From a virus: a stretch of 37,854 nucleotides of DNA. The position numbers were made by a program, and so were the translations under genes. The notes under the pieces are model-generated. The model searched no databases. It was not told the DNA's origin and worked only from the letters and a program-made list of their open reading frames with translations. Below, in pieces: positions 12,404 to 21,439 of the stretch (within the stretch, counting starts at the first letter, position 1; each line of letters opens with the position of its first letter). The stretch spans positions 1 through 37,854 of IMG/VR virus record IMGVR_UViG_3300045118_000311; one strand, given 5' to 3'.

Positions 12404-14008
12404 ATGGGAAAGATTGAAGAAAGCGTATTGGGTTGGATAATAGCGAACGGGATAAAGAATGAGAGGGGGGATCTTGTGGAGTTTGACGAGCATTATTTTT
12501 TATTGGAGCCATTTGGTGATTGGAATCCGAAGCAGGTATGTATGAAGAGTGCGCAGGTGGGGTGGAGTACACTAGCGATATTAAAGACGTTATATGGGTT
12601 AACGAAGAGGAAGTTGAACTGTATTTACACGTTACCGGCATTTGATGATGTGCATGATTTTGTACCTGCAAAGGTGGACGGGATGGTGACACAGAATCCT
12701 GTTTTGGCGGCGTTATTGGGAAAGAGTGATGCGGTAACGAAGAAGGAATTTGGGGGGAATTTCATATGGTACAGGGGGACGCACGGGAAGAAGGCGGCGA
12801 TAATGCACACGAGTGATTTGAATTGTTATGATGAATATGATGCTAGTAATATAGAGGTAATAGATTTATATGCTTCCAGGTTGCAGAGGAGTAAGTATAA
12901 GGGTGAGTGGATGTTCAGCAATCCTATCAGGCCTGGCGGAATAGATCAGAGATATGAGATGAGTGATCAGAAACATTGGATGATCAGGTGCAGTGCGTGT
13001 AACAAATGGCAGAAATTGGATTATTTTGAGAATGTGGATAAGGTAAAGGGGATATACATTTGTTCTAATTGTGGGAAAGAATTAAGTGAAGATGACAGGC
13101 ATGATGGTGAATGGGTAACGACGTATAAGGATAGGGAAATACACGGGTATCACGTGAATCAGTTGATGTGTAGTTGGGTAAAAGCGGCAGACTTGGTGTA
13201 TTTGGAGAGGACCAAGGGGCCACACTATTTTTATAATATGGTATTGGGGTTGCCATATGTGGAAAAAGATGATGTAGTAGATAGGTTGTTGATAGAGAAG
13301 AATATATTGGCGGACACTAATCCGATGCTAAGGAATGCAATGGGTGTGGACGTAGCGTATAAGGATCTGCATTATGTGTTGGGGAATCACGCAGGGGTAT
13401 TCAAGGTGGGAATAGCGAAGAGTTGGTCAGAGATTGAACAGATGATGAGGAAATATGATCCTGTAACAGTCATAGACGCTAACCCAGATTTCTATCCTAG
13501 AAGAATTTTGATGCCCAAATATCCGGGGAAAGTGTTTTGTAGTTTCTATAGACAGAATTTTAAGAGGAAAGAACTGTTCGAATGGGGCAAAGATACCCAA
13601 AGAGGATATGTTTATACAGATAGATCGCAAGCAATAAGCGCAGTAGTGAATGATTTCACTGATGGGAAGATACTTTTCACCACAAATGGGCGGCTTCCGC
13701 AATCCTTTTTAAATAGTGAGCTTGCATTATATGTCAAACATTGGGAAAATATATATCGGATAATAAAGGAGGATTCATTTGGGATACCGCATACGAGTTG
13801 GGAGAAGAGTGGGGAGGATCACTTCGTGCACGCTACGGTGTATTATAAGATGGCATTGGAGCGAGTACCTAGACTTGAGAATAGCATATATGATAGGATA
13901 GGGCCTGGTGGATTCTACAATCCGACAATAGAGGGTGATGGGATACCGGCAGACAAGATACCTATATTATCGGAGGAGGTGGATCCAGATGCATGGATTT
14001 ACGTATAA
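12404..14008 (+). CDS. terL: Terminase large subunit (GpA-like)
   Basis: ATP-driven DNA packaging motor and nuclease. 534 residues from ATG 12404, 2 nt after the preceding stop; an upstream in-frame ATG at 12332 lies inside the previous gene. The ATPase has a variant Walker A (K48-SAQVGWS) as in lambda gpA-type terminases and a Walker B ending CYDEYD (about 141-146). A zinc knuckle CSAC/CSNC (196-223) follows. The nuclease part begins near MGVDVAYKD, with further acidic residues in TVIDANPDFYP and SGEDHFVHA. The first kilobase favours AGG, ATA, GGG and GTG codons more than later genes. Confidence 0.9.
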   Translation: MGKIEESVLGWIIANGIKNERGDLVEFDEHYFLLEPFGDWNPKQVCMKSAQVGWSTLAILKTLYGLTKRKLNCIYTLPAFDDVHDFVPAKVDGMVTQNPVLAALLGKSDAVTKKEFGGNFIWYRGTHGKKAAIMHTSDLNCYDEYDASNIEVIDLYASRLQRSKYKGEWMFSNPIRPGGIDQRYEMSDQKHWMIRCSACNKWQKLDYFENVDKVKGIYICSNCGKELSEDDRHDGEWVTTYKDREIHGYHVNQLMCSWVKAADLVYLERTKGPHYFYNMVLGLPYVEKDDVVDRLLIEKNILADTNPMLRNAMGVDVAYKDLHYVLGNHAGVFKVGIAKSWSEIEQMMRKYDPVTVIDANPDFYPRRILMPKYPGKVFCSFYRQNFKRKELFEWGKDTQRGYVYTDRSQAISAVVNDFTDGKILFTTNGRLPQSFLNSELALYVKHWENIYRIIKEDSFGIPHTSWEKSGEDHFVHATVYYKMALERVPRLENSIYDRIGPGGFYNPTIEGDGIPADKIPILSEEVDPDAWIYV

Positions 14009-14041
14009 AAATATGCAAAAAAATCTTTTATCAACGTTTTC

Positions 14042-14050
14042 AGGGGAGGA
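14042..14050 (+). promoter_or_regulatory. Shine-Dalgarno-like site deciding the portal start
   Basis: AGGGGAGGA lies 4 nt before ATG 14055. It is one of the few good purine-rich sites in the window and supports ATG 14055 over the in-frame ATG at 14013. Confidence 0.5.
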
Positions 14051-14054
14051 CAAA

Positions 14055-15956
14055 ATGTCCGAGGGTATTATTGAGATTAGGCAATCGGTATCAATGGCTG
14101 ATTCTGATGAAGTTCTTTGTAAGATAGGAGAGAAGTGGATACAGGAGGCAAAGCCACTGCATGATAGTATGAAAAGGTTACAGGATAGGAATGAGAGGTA
14201 TTATTTAGGGGATCAGTTAGATGACGCGAAATTGGACAATTATCAGGCAAGGATAGTATTGAACAAAGTATTCCAGTCGTTGGAAACTGTATTGCCGCGA
14301 GCTACAAAGAAGTTGCCTGCGCCGATGGTGAGTTTACCGGCAGATGATGATCCGGCAAAAAATATTGATCATGCTGAATACTCTAACAATTTGGAAGAAA
14401 TTCTTTTAGGGATTGCCCAGGAGCAGGAGCTTTCGAGGTTATTGAAGGAGTTTGCGTTGTATCATCAGTTGTATCACTTAGGGGTTCTGAAATTTGGATA
14501 TGATGAGGATTTAAAGGAGATATGGATAGAAGTTGTGAGACCGCAAAGATTATTAATCCCTCCATATAATTCATTAAATTATGTCATTGAGTATCATGAA
14601 GATACAGTGGATGATTTGATAAAGATGTTCCCTGATGCAAAAGCTAAGATTGCATTAGCTGTATCAGATCAGAAGGGAGATATAGATGGTGGATCCAGGA
14701 TTGGATATTATGAGATTACGGTACCTGAATTTAAATTTTGGAAATTTGGGAATGTTATTTTGGGAAAAAAGGAAAATCCGAATTATGATTTTAAGAATAA
14801 GAAGAAAAATCATTGGAAAGAGCCATTATTGGATTATATATTTTCAGATTTGTGGACATTGGGACTTTCTAAATATTCGTCTACAACCCTTGTAACCCAG
14901 GTTATAACCCTACAAGATTCGATCAATAAGAGAAAAAGACAGATATCTGATAACGCTGATCGGGCAAATGGTACGATAGTAGGGTACCTTAATGGGAAAA
15001 TCACGAAAACTGAGCTGGCTAAATTGGAGACTGCAAGGAAGAAGCCCGATGGAATAGTCGCATTGGAAAATGCGGATCCTGGGTCTGCACAGCATTTTGC
15101 AGGGCAGGTGCTTCCGCCTCAGGTATTTGATGATTTATTACATACAATAAATGAAGTGGATAATATATTTGGTACACACGCTACTATCAGGGGTGAGAAA
15201 TCACCTGGTGAGGAAACTTTTGGAGGTAGACAGTTGTTAAAAGAGTCAGATCAGGAGAGGATTGATGAGATTACCAGAATGTTGGAGCGTGTTTCTGAGA
15301 GGTTGTATAATGCGATAGCGCAGTTGATTCGCGTGCATTTTGACAAAGATTGTTTTGTTACATTTCTTGGGGCGGACGGTGCGAGCAAACAATTAAAAAT
15401 TAACTCGCAAATAGTCAAAGAGGGGGTTAGAATTAGGGTGAAACAGGGGTCAACTATCGTCAAAGACAAAGTCGCCCTGTCCCAGGAAGCAATTGTATTG
15501 TGGCAAAACAAGGCGATAGACCCCGTCACCCTATATGAACGCATTGGAGATCCAACTCCATTTAAAACTGCTGAAAGATACTATAAATGGATGCAAGATC
15601 CTGGTAGTTTGTTTAAGTCTGCGCAGGCTGAGTATGATAGTGCAATAAAATCAGATATGCAAACGAAGGTGTTGAACTCAATGACACAGGCTGATATCGA
15701 AAATCGAGCACTTGTCAATGGTGAAAGCGTACCTCCTTATCAGGGAGCTACACCGCAGCATATTGCGGTCCATCAGGATTTTTTCCAAACACAACAATTC
15801 TTACAATTACCACCCGAAATAAGGAGAAATGCGGCTGAACATCTTAGAGGAGAGGTCGAGATTGTGAAAAGTGGGATGCAAGAGCAAAGAGAAAATATGA
15901 AAAATAAACCATCTGCTAGACAGATGCTTGACGAAAGGATAAAAACTAACGTATAA
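14055..15956 (+). CDS. Portal protein
   Basis: 633 residues, the usual size for a podovirus portal, which forms the dodecameric ring for DNA entry and exit. Features: an N-terminal DSMKRLQDRNERYYLGDQ helix, NKVFQSLETVLPRATKKLPA, HLGVLKFGYDED and IWIEVVRPQRLLIPP of the wing, then a long stem-like part with TLVTQVITLQDSINKRKRQI, and the helical C-terminus. It follows the large terminase. ATG 14013 is an alternative start that would add 14 residues. Confidence 0.88.
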   Translation: MSEGIIEIRQSVSMADSDEVLCKIGEKWIQEAKPLHDSMKRLQDRNERYYLGDQLDDAKLDNYQARIVLNKVFQSLETVLPRATKKLPAPMVSLPADDDPAKNIDHAEYSNNLEEILLGIAQEQELSRLLKEFALYHQLYHLGVLKFGYDEDLKEIWIEVVRPQRLLIPPYNSLNYVIEYHEDTVDDLIKMFPDAKAKIALAVSDQKGDIDGGSRIGYYEITVPEFKFWKFGNVILGKKENPNYDFKNKKKNHWKEPLLDYIFSDLWTLGLSKYSSTTLVTQVITLQDSINKRKRQISDNADRANGTIVGYLNGKITKTELAKLETARKKPDGIVALENADPGSAQHFAGQVLPPQVFDDLLHTINEVDNIFGTHATIRGEKSPGEETFGGRQLLKESDQERIDEITRMLERVSERLYNAIAQLIRVHFDKDCFVTFLGADGASKQLKINSQIVKEGVRIRVKQGSTIVKDKVALSQEAIVLWQNKAIDPVTLYERIGDPTPFKTAERYYKWMQDPGSLFKSAQAEYDSAIKSDMQTKVLNSMTQADIENRALVNGESVPPYQGATPQHIAVHQDFFQTQQFLQLPPEIRRNAAEHLRGEVEIVKSGMQEQRENMKNKPSARQMLDERIKTNV

Positions 15957-15961
15957 TCACT

Positions 15962-16102
15962 ATGCCGTTAAAAAAAGGTCGATCACAAGAAGTAATATCG
16001 AGAAATATAGCCGAATTGACACGTGCGAATGAACATAGGAAGAAGAAACGAAGTAGAAAACAAATTATTGCTATTGCAATGGAAAATGCACGAAGAAGTT
16101 AA
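15962..16102 (+). CDS. Small basic phage protein, 46 aa
   Basis: ATG 15962 to TAA 16102, 5 nt after the portal stop. The pattern MPLKKGRSQEVISRNIAEL, then KQIIAIAMENAR, matches a short lysine-rich protein found beside portal or capsid genes of many phages (usual form KKGKSKKVISxNI and QAVAIALxKA). Function unknown; an association with the head is presumed from position. Confidence 0.75.
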   Translation: MPLKKGRSQEVISRNIAELTRANEHRKKKRSRKQIIAIAMENARRS

Positions 16103-16133
16103 AGAATCCCCTCTTAAAACTTAACAATACGGT

Positions 16134-16886
16134 ATGTCTAATAATAATGCTGGTGAACCTGCCACGCAAGCAGGGGACGGTCAGGAACCGTCCGGAGTCA
16201 GCAACCAAGAAAAACCTGCGCAAGATCAGAAGTCTAACGCCAGTGAAGGCGATAAAACACAGAAAGAAGATCTTGATACAACTGCTTCTGATGATTCGAA
16301 AGAATCTAAAGAAGATGATCCTTCAAAAGAAGGGAAGATGCCTCCATTTCACACGCACCCGGCATGGAAAAGACAGCAACGTCAGTTAAATCAGACCAGA
16401 ACACTGGTCAAAGAACAGAGTGCTGCTCTAAGTGAATTGTTGGATGTGGTAAAGGAGATGAAGGCAAAAAGCGAGGGTCAGGAATATAAATCTGAAAAAG
16501 TTGGTGATGACAAAGATTGGCCAAACTTTGATGAGGTCCTTGATGCTGAGATGGACAAATTGTCGGAGACGGCAAATTTGGATGCTGAACAGGAAACAGC
16601 GATTATGGATATAGCAAAGAAGTATGCCTATGAGGTAGAACCAGGTAAAAAGGTTTACATCCCTGCGCCGATAGCGTTCAGGATCTATCAGGATCTTGAA
16701 AAGGCGAAGGTTCCTGTAAAAAAGGAGCCGGAGTCAAAACAATCGAAATCTCCAACAAAACCTAGCGCAGGAGGGAAAGAGGGAGAAGTTGCAAAATTGC
16801 AATTTAAAAAGCCCAATGAAACTTTCTCTTCACTCGATCAGGTAATCGAGAGGGCTAAGCGGTTGGCGGAGGTTGCGGTTGATTAA
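16134..16886 (+). CDS. Scaffold-like protein
   Basis: 250 residues, acidic and mostly disordered or helical. The N-terminal 70 residues are rich in Gly, Gln, Glu, Asp and Ser; a coiled coil at about 80-120 includes QRQLNQTRTLVKEQSAALSE; a helical C-terminus ends in a basic, charged segment. Scaffolds have this character and sit between portal and capsid genes, as here. It may be removed or cleaved during head assembly. Start has TAAC 12 nt upstream. Confidence 0.7.
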   Translation: MSNNNAGEPATQAGDGQEPSGVSNQEKPAQDQKSNASEGDKTQKEDLDTTASDDSKESKEDDPSKEGKMPPFHTHPAWKRQQRQLNQTRTLVKEQSAALSELLDVVKEMKAKSEGQEYKSEKVGDDKDWPNFDEVLDAEMDKLSETANLDAEQETAIMDIAKKYAYEVEPGKKVYIPAPIAFRIYQDLEKAKVPVKKEPESKQSKSPTKPSAGGKEGEVAKLQFKKPNETFSSLDQVIERAKRLAEVAVD

Positions 16887-16906
16887 TATCCGTTAACCTA
16901 AAAACA

Positions 16907-17959
16907 ATGACTTTCGATGAGTTTGTGACCACGGTGACTCAAGATGAGATTTTGCCTGTTGTTACAGATACAGTGCTAAGATCAAATGTCTTGACACTAA
17001 GGTTGCTTGGTAATCCAAAAGCCTGGAATGGTGAAAATATGAAGTTCCCAATCAAATATGCTTCTTCTACAAGTGGAGGTTCATTTGATGGATTTGATGT
17101 ATTTTCAACAGTTAAACCTGATACTCGTGTTAATATGCAGTTCTATCCAAAAGCGTATTATCAATCAGTTGTTCTCTCTAATATGGAGGCGGCTGTTAAT
17201 CAGGGGAAGGCTCGTGTTCTCGATCTAATTAAGACTGAAATGGATTCCGCTAAAGATGATATGGCGGATGGAATTGGTACTCTTATGTACGGTTTAGGCA
17301 CAGGTAATGGTGGAAAAGACTTTACTGGACTTGGTGCTGCTGTAGATGATGGTACTGCTGTTGCGGTTTATGGTGGATTGAATAGAGCTGTTTATACAAC
17401 AATTCAATCTACAAAAACAAACCTTGCAGGTAATTTGACATTGGCTGCTATGGCAACAATGTACAATGCTTGTGCGGTTGGAGCCGACAGGCCCACATTA
17501 ATTGTTTGTAATGAAACTGTTTGGAGCTATTATGAGACATTGCTTCAACCTACAGTAGTTGCAAACTATGATGCTGGCGGGTTTGCTCAGGTTACGAAAA
17601 ATGGAATCGCTGCTACAAGAGGAGCTTTGAATGGAGAAATCGGATTCGATGCTCTATTCTTCCGAGGTACTCCTGTAGTACGTGATGAGAAATGTACAGC
17701 TCAATATATGTATTTCTTGAATGAGAAGTACCTTAGTTGGTATGCTCTACCTCACCCAGATAATCAAAAGGCGGAAGGGAGAGGAAGTGCGATTGATGGA
17801 GCATATACAACTCAGGGAGATGTCCCTGTAATGAGTTGGACAGGATTTAAAGTTCCTGTCAATCAGGATGCTAAAATCGGTCAGTTTATTCTTTACGGAG
17901 ATCTTGTTAATCGAAACTGCAATCGATCAGGCGTTCTTATCGGTATAACCGGTGTATAA
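16907..17959 (+). CDS. Major capsid protein (HK97 fold expected)
   Basis: 350 residues, a normal size. The sequence has the capsid pattern: an N-terminal helix, GENMKFPIKYASST and FDVFSTVKPDTRVNMQFYPK of the E-loop, a long spine helix at SNMEAAVNQGKARVLDLIKT, P-domain and A-domain strands, and a C-terminal MSWTGFKVPVNQDAKIGQF followed by GDLV. It follows the scaffold gene and TAACC lies 13 nt before the start. It would be the most abundant virion protein and a likely GroEL client. Confidence 0.88.
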   Translation: MTFDEFVTTVTQDEILPVVTDTVLRSNVLTLRLLGNPKAWNGENMKFPIKYASSTSGGSFDGFDVFSTVKPDTRVNMQFYPKAYYQSVVLSNMEAAVNQGKARVLDLIKTEMDSAKDDMADGIGTLMYGLGTGNGGKDFTGLGAAVDDGTAVAVYGGLNRAVYTTIQSTKTNLAGNLTLAAMATMYNACAVGADRPTLIVCNETVWSYYETLLQPTVVANYDAGGFAQVTKNGIAATRGALNGEIGFDALFFRGTPVVRDEKCTAQYMYFLNEKYLSWYALPHPDNQKAEGRGSAIDGAYTTQGDVPVMSWTGFKVPVNQDAKIGQFILYGDLVNRNCNRSGVLIGITGV

Positions 17960-17979
17960 TATCAATAACCTAATTTAAA

Positions 17980-19395
17980 ATGTCCCTAAGATTTCAAAAT
18001 TATAATGAGTGGGCAAGAATCACAGGTTTTGATGTTATAGTCACTGCCGGTGTGCCCACTGAGAGTGGTCCTCCATGTGGTGCTTTAGCAGTTGATATGA
18101 CGAATGGTCATTTATATCAGAATCAAGGTACTCCTGCAGTAGCTAATTGGGTACTTTTTTCAGCACTTGGTGGACTTATTAATGTTACGGAAATAGAAGG
18201 TCTTGCTTCTGGTGAAATCATAATTGGTACTAATGGTACTCCTGCTGGTAATTCTAAGGTTACTATGAGTGGTGAAGGAACGTTATCTAATACCGGAGTA
18301 TTTATTCTTGGTGTTATGACTTCCAATAAAATTATCAGAATTACCAGTGATGGTGCCGTTGGTGCTAGTTTAATGCTAGATCATCTTTCTGCTTCTCCTG
18401 CTACTGGTGATGTAATATCAAATATTATATGTAGTGGTAGAGATAATGGAGCTGGTGTTACTACATATGCGGAAGCGTATGCTATAATAGTTGATCCTAC
18501 GGCTGCTGCTGAATATGGTGCGTATAATATAAGAACAATTGATGCTGGTGTTTTACCTGCTACTCCGCAATTTGCTGTTGTTGCAGAAGGAATAGGTGTC
18601 ACGCGAATATCTAATGGTGCTACTGGACCGATCACAAGATTCTTCCATAATTCTGCTTCGCCTCTTGCTGCTGATAATATTGGTGGATTGGTTTTTGATG
18701 GTAGAAATGATGTGGGTGGTATTATTACTTATGGTAGTTATGGGATAACAATTCTTGATCCTGGTGCTGCTTCTGCTTCTGCTGGATTTGGTATGTTCTT
18801 GCAAAATGGTACTGGTGTTATGCCGACTTATCCTGTTTTTACCGTAAATGGTTCAACTGGGTCTATTGGTGTGACTCGTGAGAGTAGTGGTACTACAGGT
18901 GCAGCTATTACTTTTACACAGATTTCTGCAACACCTGCTGCAAATGACGAGATTGGTCTTGTTAAGTTTGTCGGAGGGGATGTGGCATTAAATCCGCAAG
19001 AATACGCGCAAATTACTGGTGTTATTGTTAATCCTGTTGATGGTTCTGAATCAGGCGCAGTGAGTTTTAAGGCAGCCAATGGTGCTGGTACTATTACTCA
19101 GTTTGCTTGGGGTGTTCATAATGGTACTAATGCTGTATTTTCTGTTGGGGATGGTGCTGCTGATGGCATTTTTTCATCATTTGGTACTTTTAATTTAATC
19201 CTTCGAACTGGTAATGCTGTTACTGGTAATATTACTCTTGTTGATGGTGCTAATGGAGATTGTCAATTCAATCTTGATGGTACGGGTGTTCTCTGTTTTG
19301 GTACTTATGCGGCTCTTGGTGCGGAAGTTCCTGCTGGATATATTCTTATTAAAGATCAAGTTGGGAACTCTAGGAAAGTTTGTATAGTTGCATAA
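17980..19395 (+). CDS. Repetitive fibre-like or decoration protein
   Basis: 471 residues, Gly/Ala/Thr-rich, with no recognised enzyme motif. A module of about 85 residues recurs at least three times, each containing a form of ASPAxxDxIGxxxFxGxD, then TYxxxxxxIxDP and a strand-rich end. Such modules occur in trimeric phage fibres. An endosialidase-type chaperone end is not seen. Position between capsid and decoration genes suggests a head fibre or a baseplate-attached fibre. Confidence 0.6.
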   Translation: MSLRFQNYNEWARITGFDVIVTAGVPTESGPPCGALAVDMTNGHLYQNQGTPAVANWVLFSALGGLINVTEIEGLASGEIIIGTNGTPAGNSKVTMSGEGTLSNTGVFILGVMTSNKIIRITSDGAVGASLMLDHLSASPATGDVISNIICSGRDNGAGVTTYAEAYAIIVDPTAAAEYGAYNIRTIDAGVLPATPQFAVVAEGIGVTRISNGATGPITRFFHNSASPLAADNIGGLVFDGRNDVGGIITYGSYGITILDPGAASASAGFGMFLQNGTGVMPTYPVFTVNGSTGSIGVTRESSGTTGAAITFTQISATPAANDEIGLVKFVGGDVALNPQEYAQITGVIVNPVDGSESGAVSFKAANGAGTITQFAWGVHNGTNAVFSVGDGAADGIFSSFGTFNLILRTGNAVTGNITLVDGANGDCQFNLDGTGVLCFGTYAALGAEVPAGYILIKDQVGNSRKVCIVA

Positions 19396-19430
19396 TTTTA
19401 GATATTTATTATTTCTTTAACCTAATTCAA

Positions 19431-19925
19431 ATGAGTGCGAATAATATACCTCAACAAGCATGGAGAACGCCTCTCACTAGTAATTCTTCTGTTGCTTTAG
19501 AGCAGTTGAATAGTATTAGATGGGAGATTGATCCAACTTATGGTCTAAGAGGTTATATGTATGTACAAGCTGCTCCTGATACGACGGTAAATAATGGAGT
19601 ACCATTAGCATATGTAGATACATATAAAAAAAGTGTTACATCAGATATATCTGATGCATCACAAAACCAACCTGTTGGAGTTGGCGTAGGAAGAATCACG
19701 GCATCATATTATGGCTGGATTCAATTCTATGGATATCATTCAGCCGTTGTTACAAACGGTGATGATGATATTGCAGATGGTGATAGTATTATATTGGCTG
19801 CTACAGACGGTCAATGCGATAGTGTCCCGGCTGGTACAGCTTCTACGTATAAAATTATAGGAGTTGCGGTTGCTGATGATATTAACGCAGCTAATACTGT
19901 TGCTACAATGATTGATTGTCTTTAA
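19431..19925 (+). CDS. Capsid decoration protein candidate 1
   Basis: 164 residues from ATG 19431 (TAACC 13 nt upstream); the longer in-frame start at 19380 lies in the preceding gene. It begins NNIPQQAWRTPL and has SYYGWIQFYGYHSAVVTNGD with further beta strands and Gly-Asp turns, like small head-cementing proteins encoded after capsid genes. It is paralogous to the next gene. Confidence 0.65.
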   Translation: MSANNIPQQAWRTPLTSNSSVALEQLNSIRWEIDPTYGLRGYMYVQAAPDTTVNNGVPLAYVDTYKKSVTSDISDASQNQPVGVGVGRITASYYGWIQFYGYHSAVVTNGDDDIADGDSIILAATDGQCDSVPAGTASTYKIIGVAVADDINAANTVATMIDCL

Positions 19926-19935
19926 AGAGTTTCTA

Positions 19936-19962
19936 GTGTCGCTCTTGATAAGAGGGCGACAC
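19936..19962 (+). other. Stable stem-loop between the decoration paralogues
   Basis: GTGTCGCTCTT and AAGAGGGCGACAC fold into a stem of about ten pairs with a T-G wobble and a small loop. There is no T-run, so it is more likely an mRNA stabiliser, processing site or partial terminator than a full terminator. Confidence 0.65.
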
Positions 19963-19987
19963 AATGAAGTACTTTAACAACAACACT

Positions 19988-20515
19988 ATGTCGGTATCAA
20001 CTAGGGCGGATAATATACCACAAAAAGCTTGGAGAACTAATTTAAATAGTGAGACTCTTGAGATGAAAGAAAGACCTCACGATTTACGTTTTGAAAATGT
20101 GAATATGATACTATCGGGTCAGAGAATTACTACTTCTTGTGCGTTTAAATATGCTAAACTTCATGCTAATTCGTTACCCGTTACTGATGGGATGATTGTA
20201 TGTTTAGTTCCTACTGATGAAGTTACAACTGAATTTACAGCACATGGTACTCCTAATTTGATTTTTGGAGTTGCAATAGGGACTGTAAGACCTGGATATT
20301 ATGCTTGGTTTCAGGTTATGGGGTTTCATCCTGCTGTAAAAACAAATGGTGATGATGACATTTCTATAGGCGACATTATTATTGCAGCAGATCATGGTGT
20401 TTGTAATAGTATATCGTCTGGTACAAATATAAATTATAAACCTATTGGAGTTGCAATAGATTCAGATAATGATATTGCGAATACTGTACCTGTAAATATT
20501 CAACTTTTAAATTAA
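19988..20515 (+). CDS. Capsid decoration protein candidate 2
   Basis: 175 residues from ATG 19988 (TAAC 13 nt upstream; ATG 19964 is an alternative). Clearly related to the preceding gene: DNIPQKAWRTNL at the start, GYYAWFQVMGFHPAVKTNGD in the middle and PIGVAIDSDNDIANTVP near the end align with it. The pair looks like a tandem duplication of a head-cementing protein. Confidence 0.65.
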   Translation: MSVSTRADNIPQKAWRTNLNSETLEMKERPHDLRFENVNMILSGQRITTSCAFKYAKLHANSLPVTDGMIVCLVPTDEVTTEFTAHGTPNLIFGVAIGTVRPGYYAWFQVMGFHPAVKTNGDDDISIGDIIIAADHGVCNSISSGTNINYKPIGVAIDSDNDIANTVPVNIQLLN

Positions 20516-20534
20516 TTAATAACCCCCAAAAAGT

Positions 20535-21083
20535 ATGTCAGAAGAAAAAACAATGTACGAAGTAATTACCTTAACTAATCCATTGGATGTGGATTTTAAA
20601 TTCCAGTGGAATGGTGAGGAGTACAATGTTCCTGCGAGGTCAACAAAACCATTTCCGGCTTTTTTAGCTGTACATGGTGCAAAACATTTGGCTGATGCGA
20701 TAATGTCATCACGAGGACAATTTAATGACAAGATTATGCCGGATGGTAAAAGGAAATATGAAGCTGTCAGTAAGAATGATAGGGCTGCTCTTGCAAAGTC
20801 TTTGATTGGACAAGAAAAGGAAATGAATGTCCCCGAACCTGAAGTTGAAACTACGCCTGTTGCTACGGTGGAAAAGGAGGTTGAACAGATCGTTGATATT
20901 CCTGCTGGTCAGCCAGTTGAATCTAAAAGTGACCCCGTTAGTGGACCTATAAAAACGGCGGAAGAAACGATGAAAAATGAGAATAGGATGAGGTTTGAAG
21001 AGTTGGCTCTTGTTGGATGGGCTAAGTTGGGTAAGACAGAAAGAGCTGAGTACAGATTGCTTAAAAAGGAATTAAATCTTTAA
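20535..21083 (+). CDS. Structural protein of unknown role, 182 aa
   Basis: The N-terminal part (TLTNPLDVDFKFQWNGEEY, then FPAFLAVHGAKHLADAI) matches a type of small protein often found after capsid genes in phages. A Glu/Pro/Val-rich linker at about 95-140 joins it to a helical C-terminus. Function not known; head-tail joining or decoration are possible. TAACCCCC lies 15 nt before the ATG. Confidence 0.6.
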   Translation: MSEEKTMYEVITLTNPLDVDFKFQWNGEEYNVPARSTKPFPAFLAVHGAKHLADAIMSSRGQFNDKIMPDGKRKYEAVSKNDRAALAKSLIGQEKEMNVPEPEVETTPVATVEKEVEQIVDIPAGQPVESKSDPVSGPIKTAEETMKNENRMRFEELALVGWAKLGKTERAEYRLLKKELNL

Positions 21084-21093
21084 CAAATAAGAT

Positions 21094-21435
21094 ATGTCTA
21101 TTAAATCATTTGGAGGATTAAAAAGTTGTAAGAACCAAAAAGTTGTTCATACTGGATCTGCTTTTGTTACTCAGGAAACGGGAGCTGGTGGTTTAACTTC
21201 TCCCCAGGTTTCCGGAGTTGTTATTCGTCCTTTAAGTATTCCTGCACAGGCTGCAGAAGTTTATGTGATGGCTACAGAAGATTTGAGAATTGGTATAGAT
21301 ATTGCGTTTGTACGTGGCTATGCGAAAATTCCTAAGAATCAGTGGCATGGTTTTGGTGTTACTGATATGGATACAATTTATTATTCGAGAGATACTATTG
21401 ATGGTACGCTTTATTTTTACTTTGTAATCGTATAA
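21094..21435 (+). CDS. Hypothetical virion protein, 113 aa
   Basis: Beta-rich, with IRPLSIPAQAAEVYVMATED and DTIYYSRDTIDGTLYFYFV. No family recognised. It is packed between structural genes with short spacers and TAAC 13 nt upstream, so a minor virion role is likely. Confidence 0.55.
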   Translation: MSIKSFGGLKSCKNQKVVHTGSAFVTQETGAGGLTSPQVSGVVIRPLSIPAQAAEVYVMATEDLRIGIDIAFVRGYAKIPKNQWHGFGVTDMDTIYYSRDTIDGTLYFYFVIV

Positions 21436-21439
21436 AAAT

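Noticed and set aside
17980-19395. CRISPR-like or tandem DNA repeats
   Set aside because: The periodicity is in the protein (fibre modules) and not in conserved DNA repeats with spacers.
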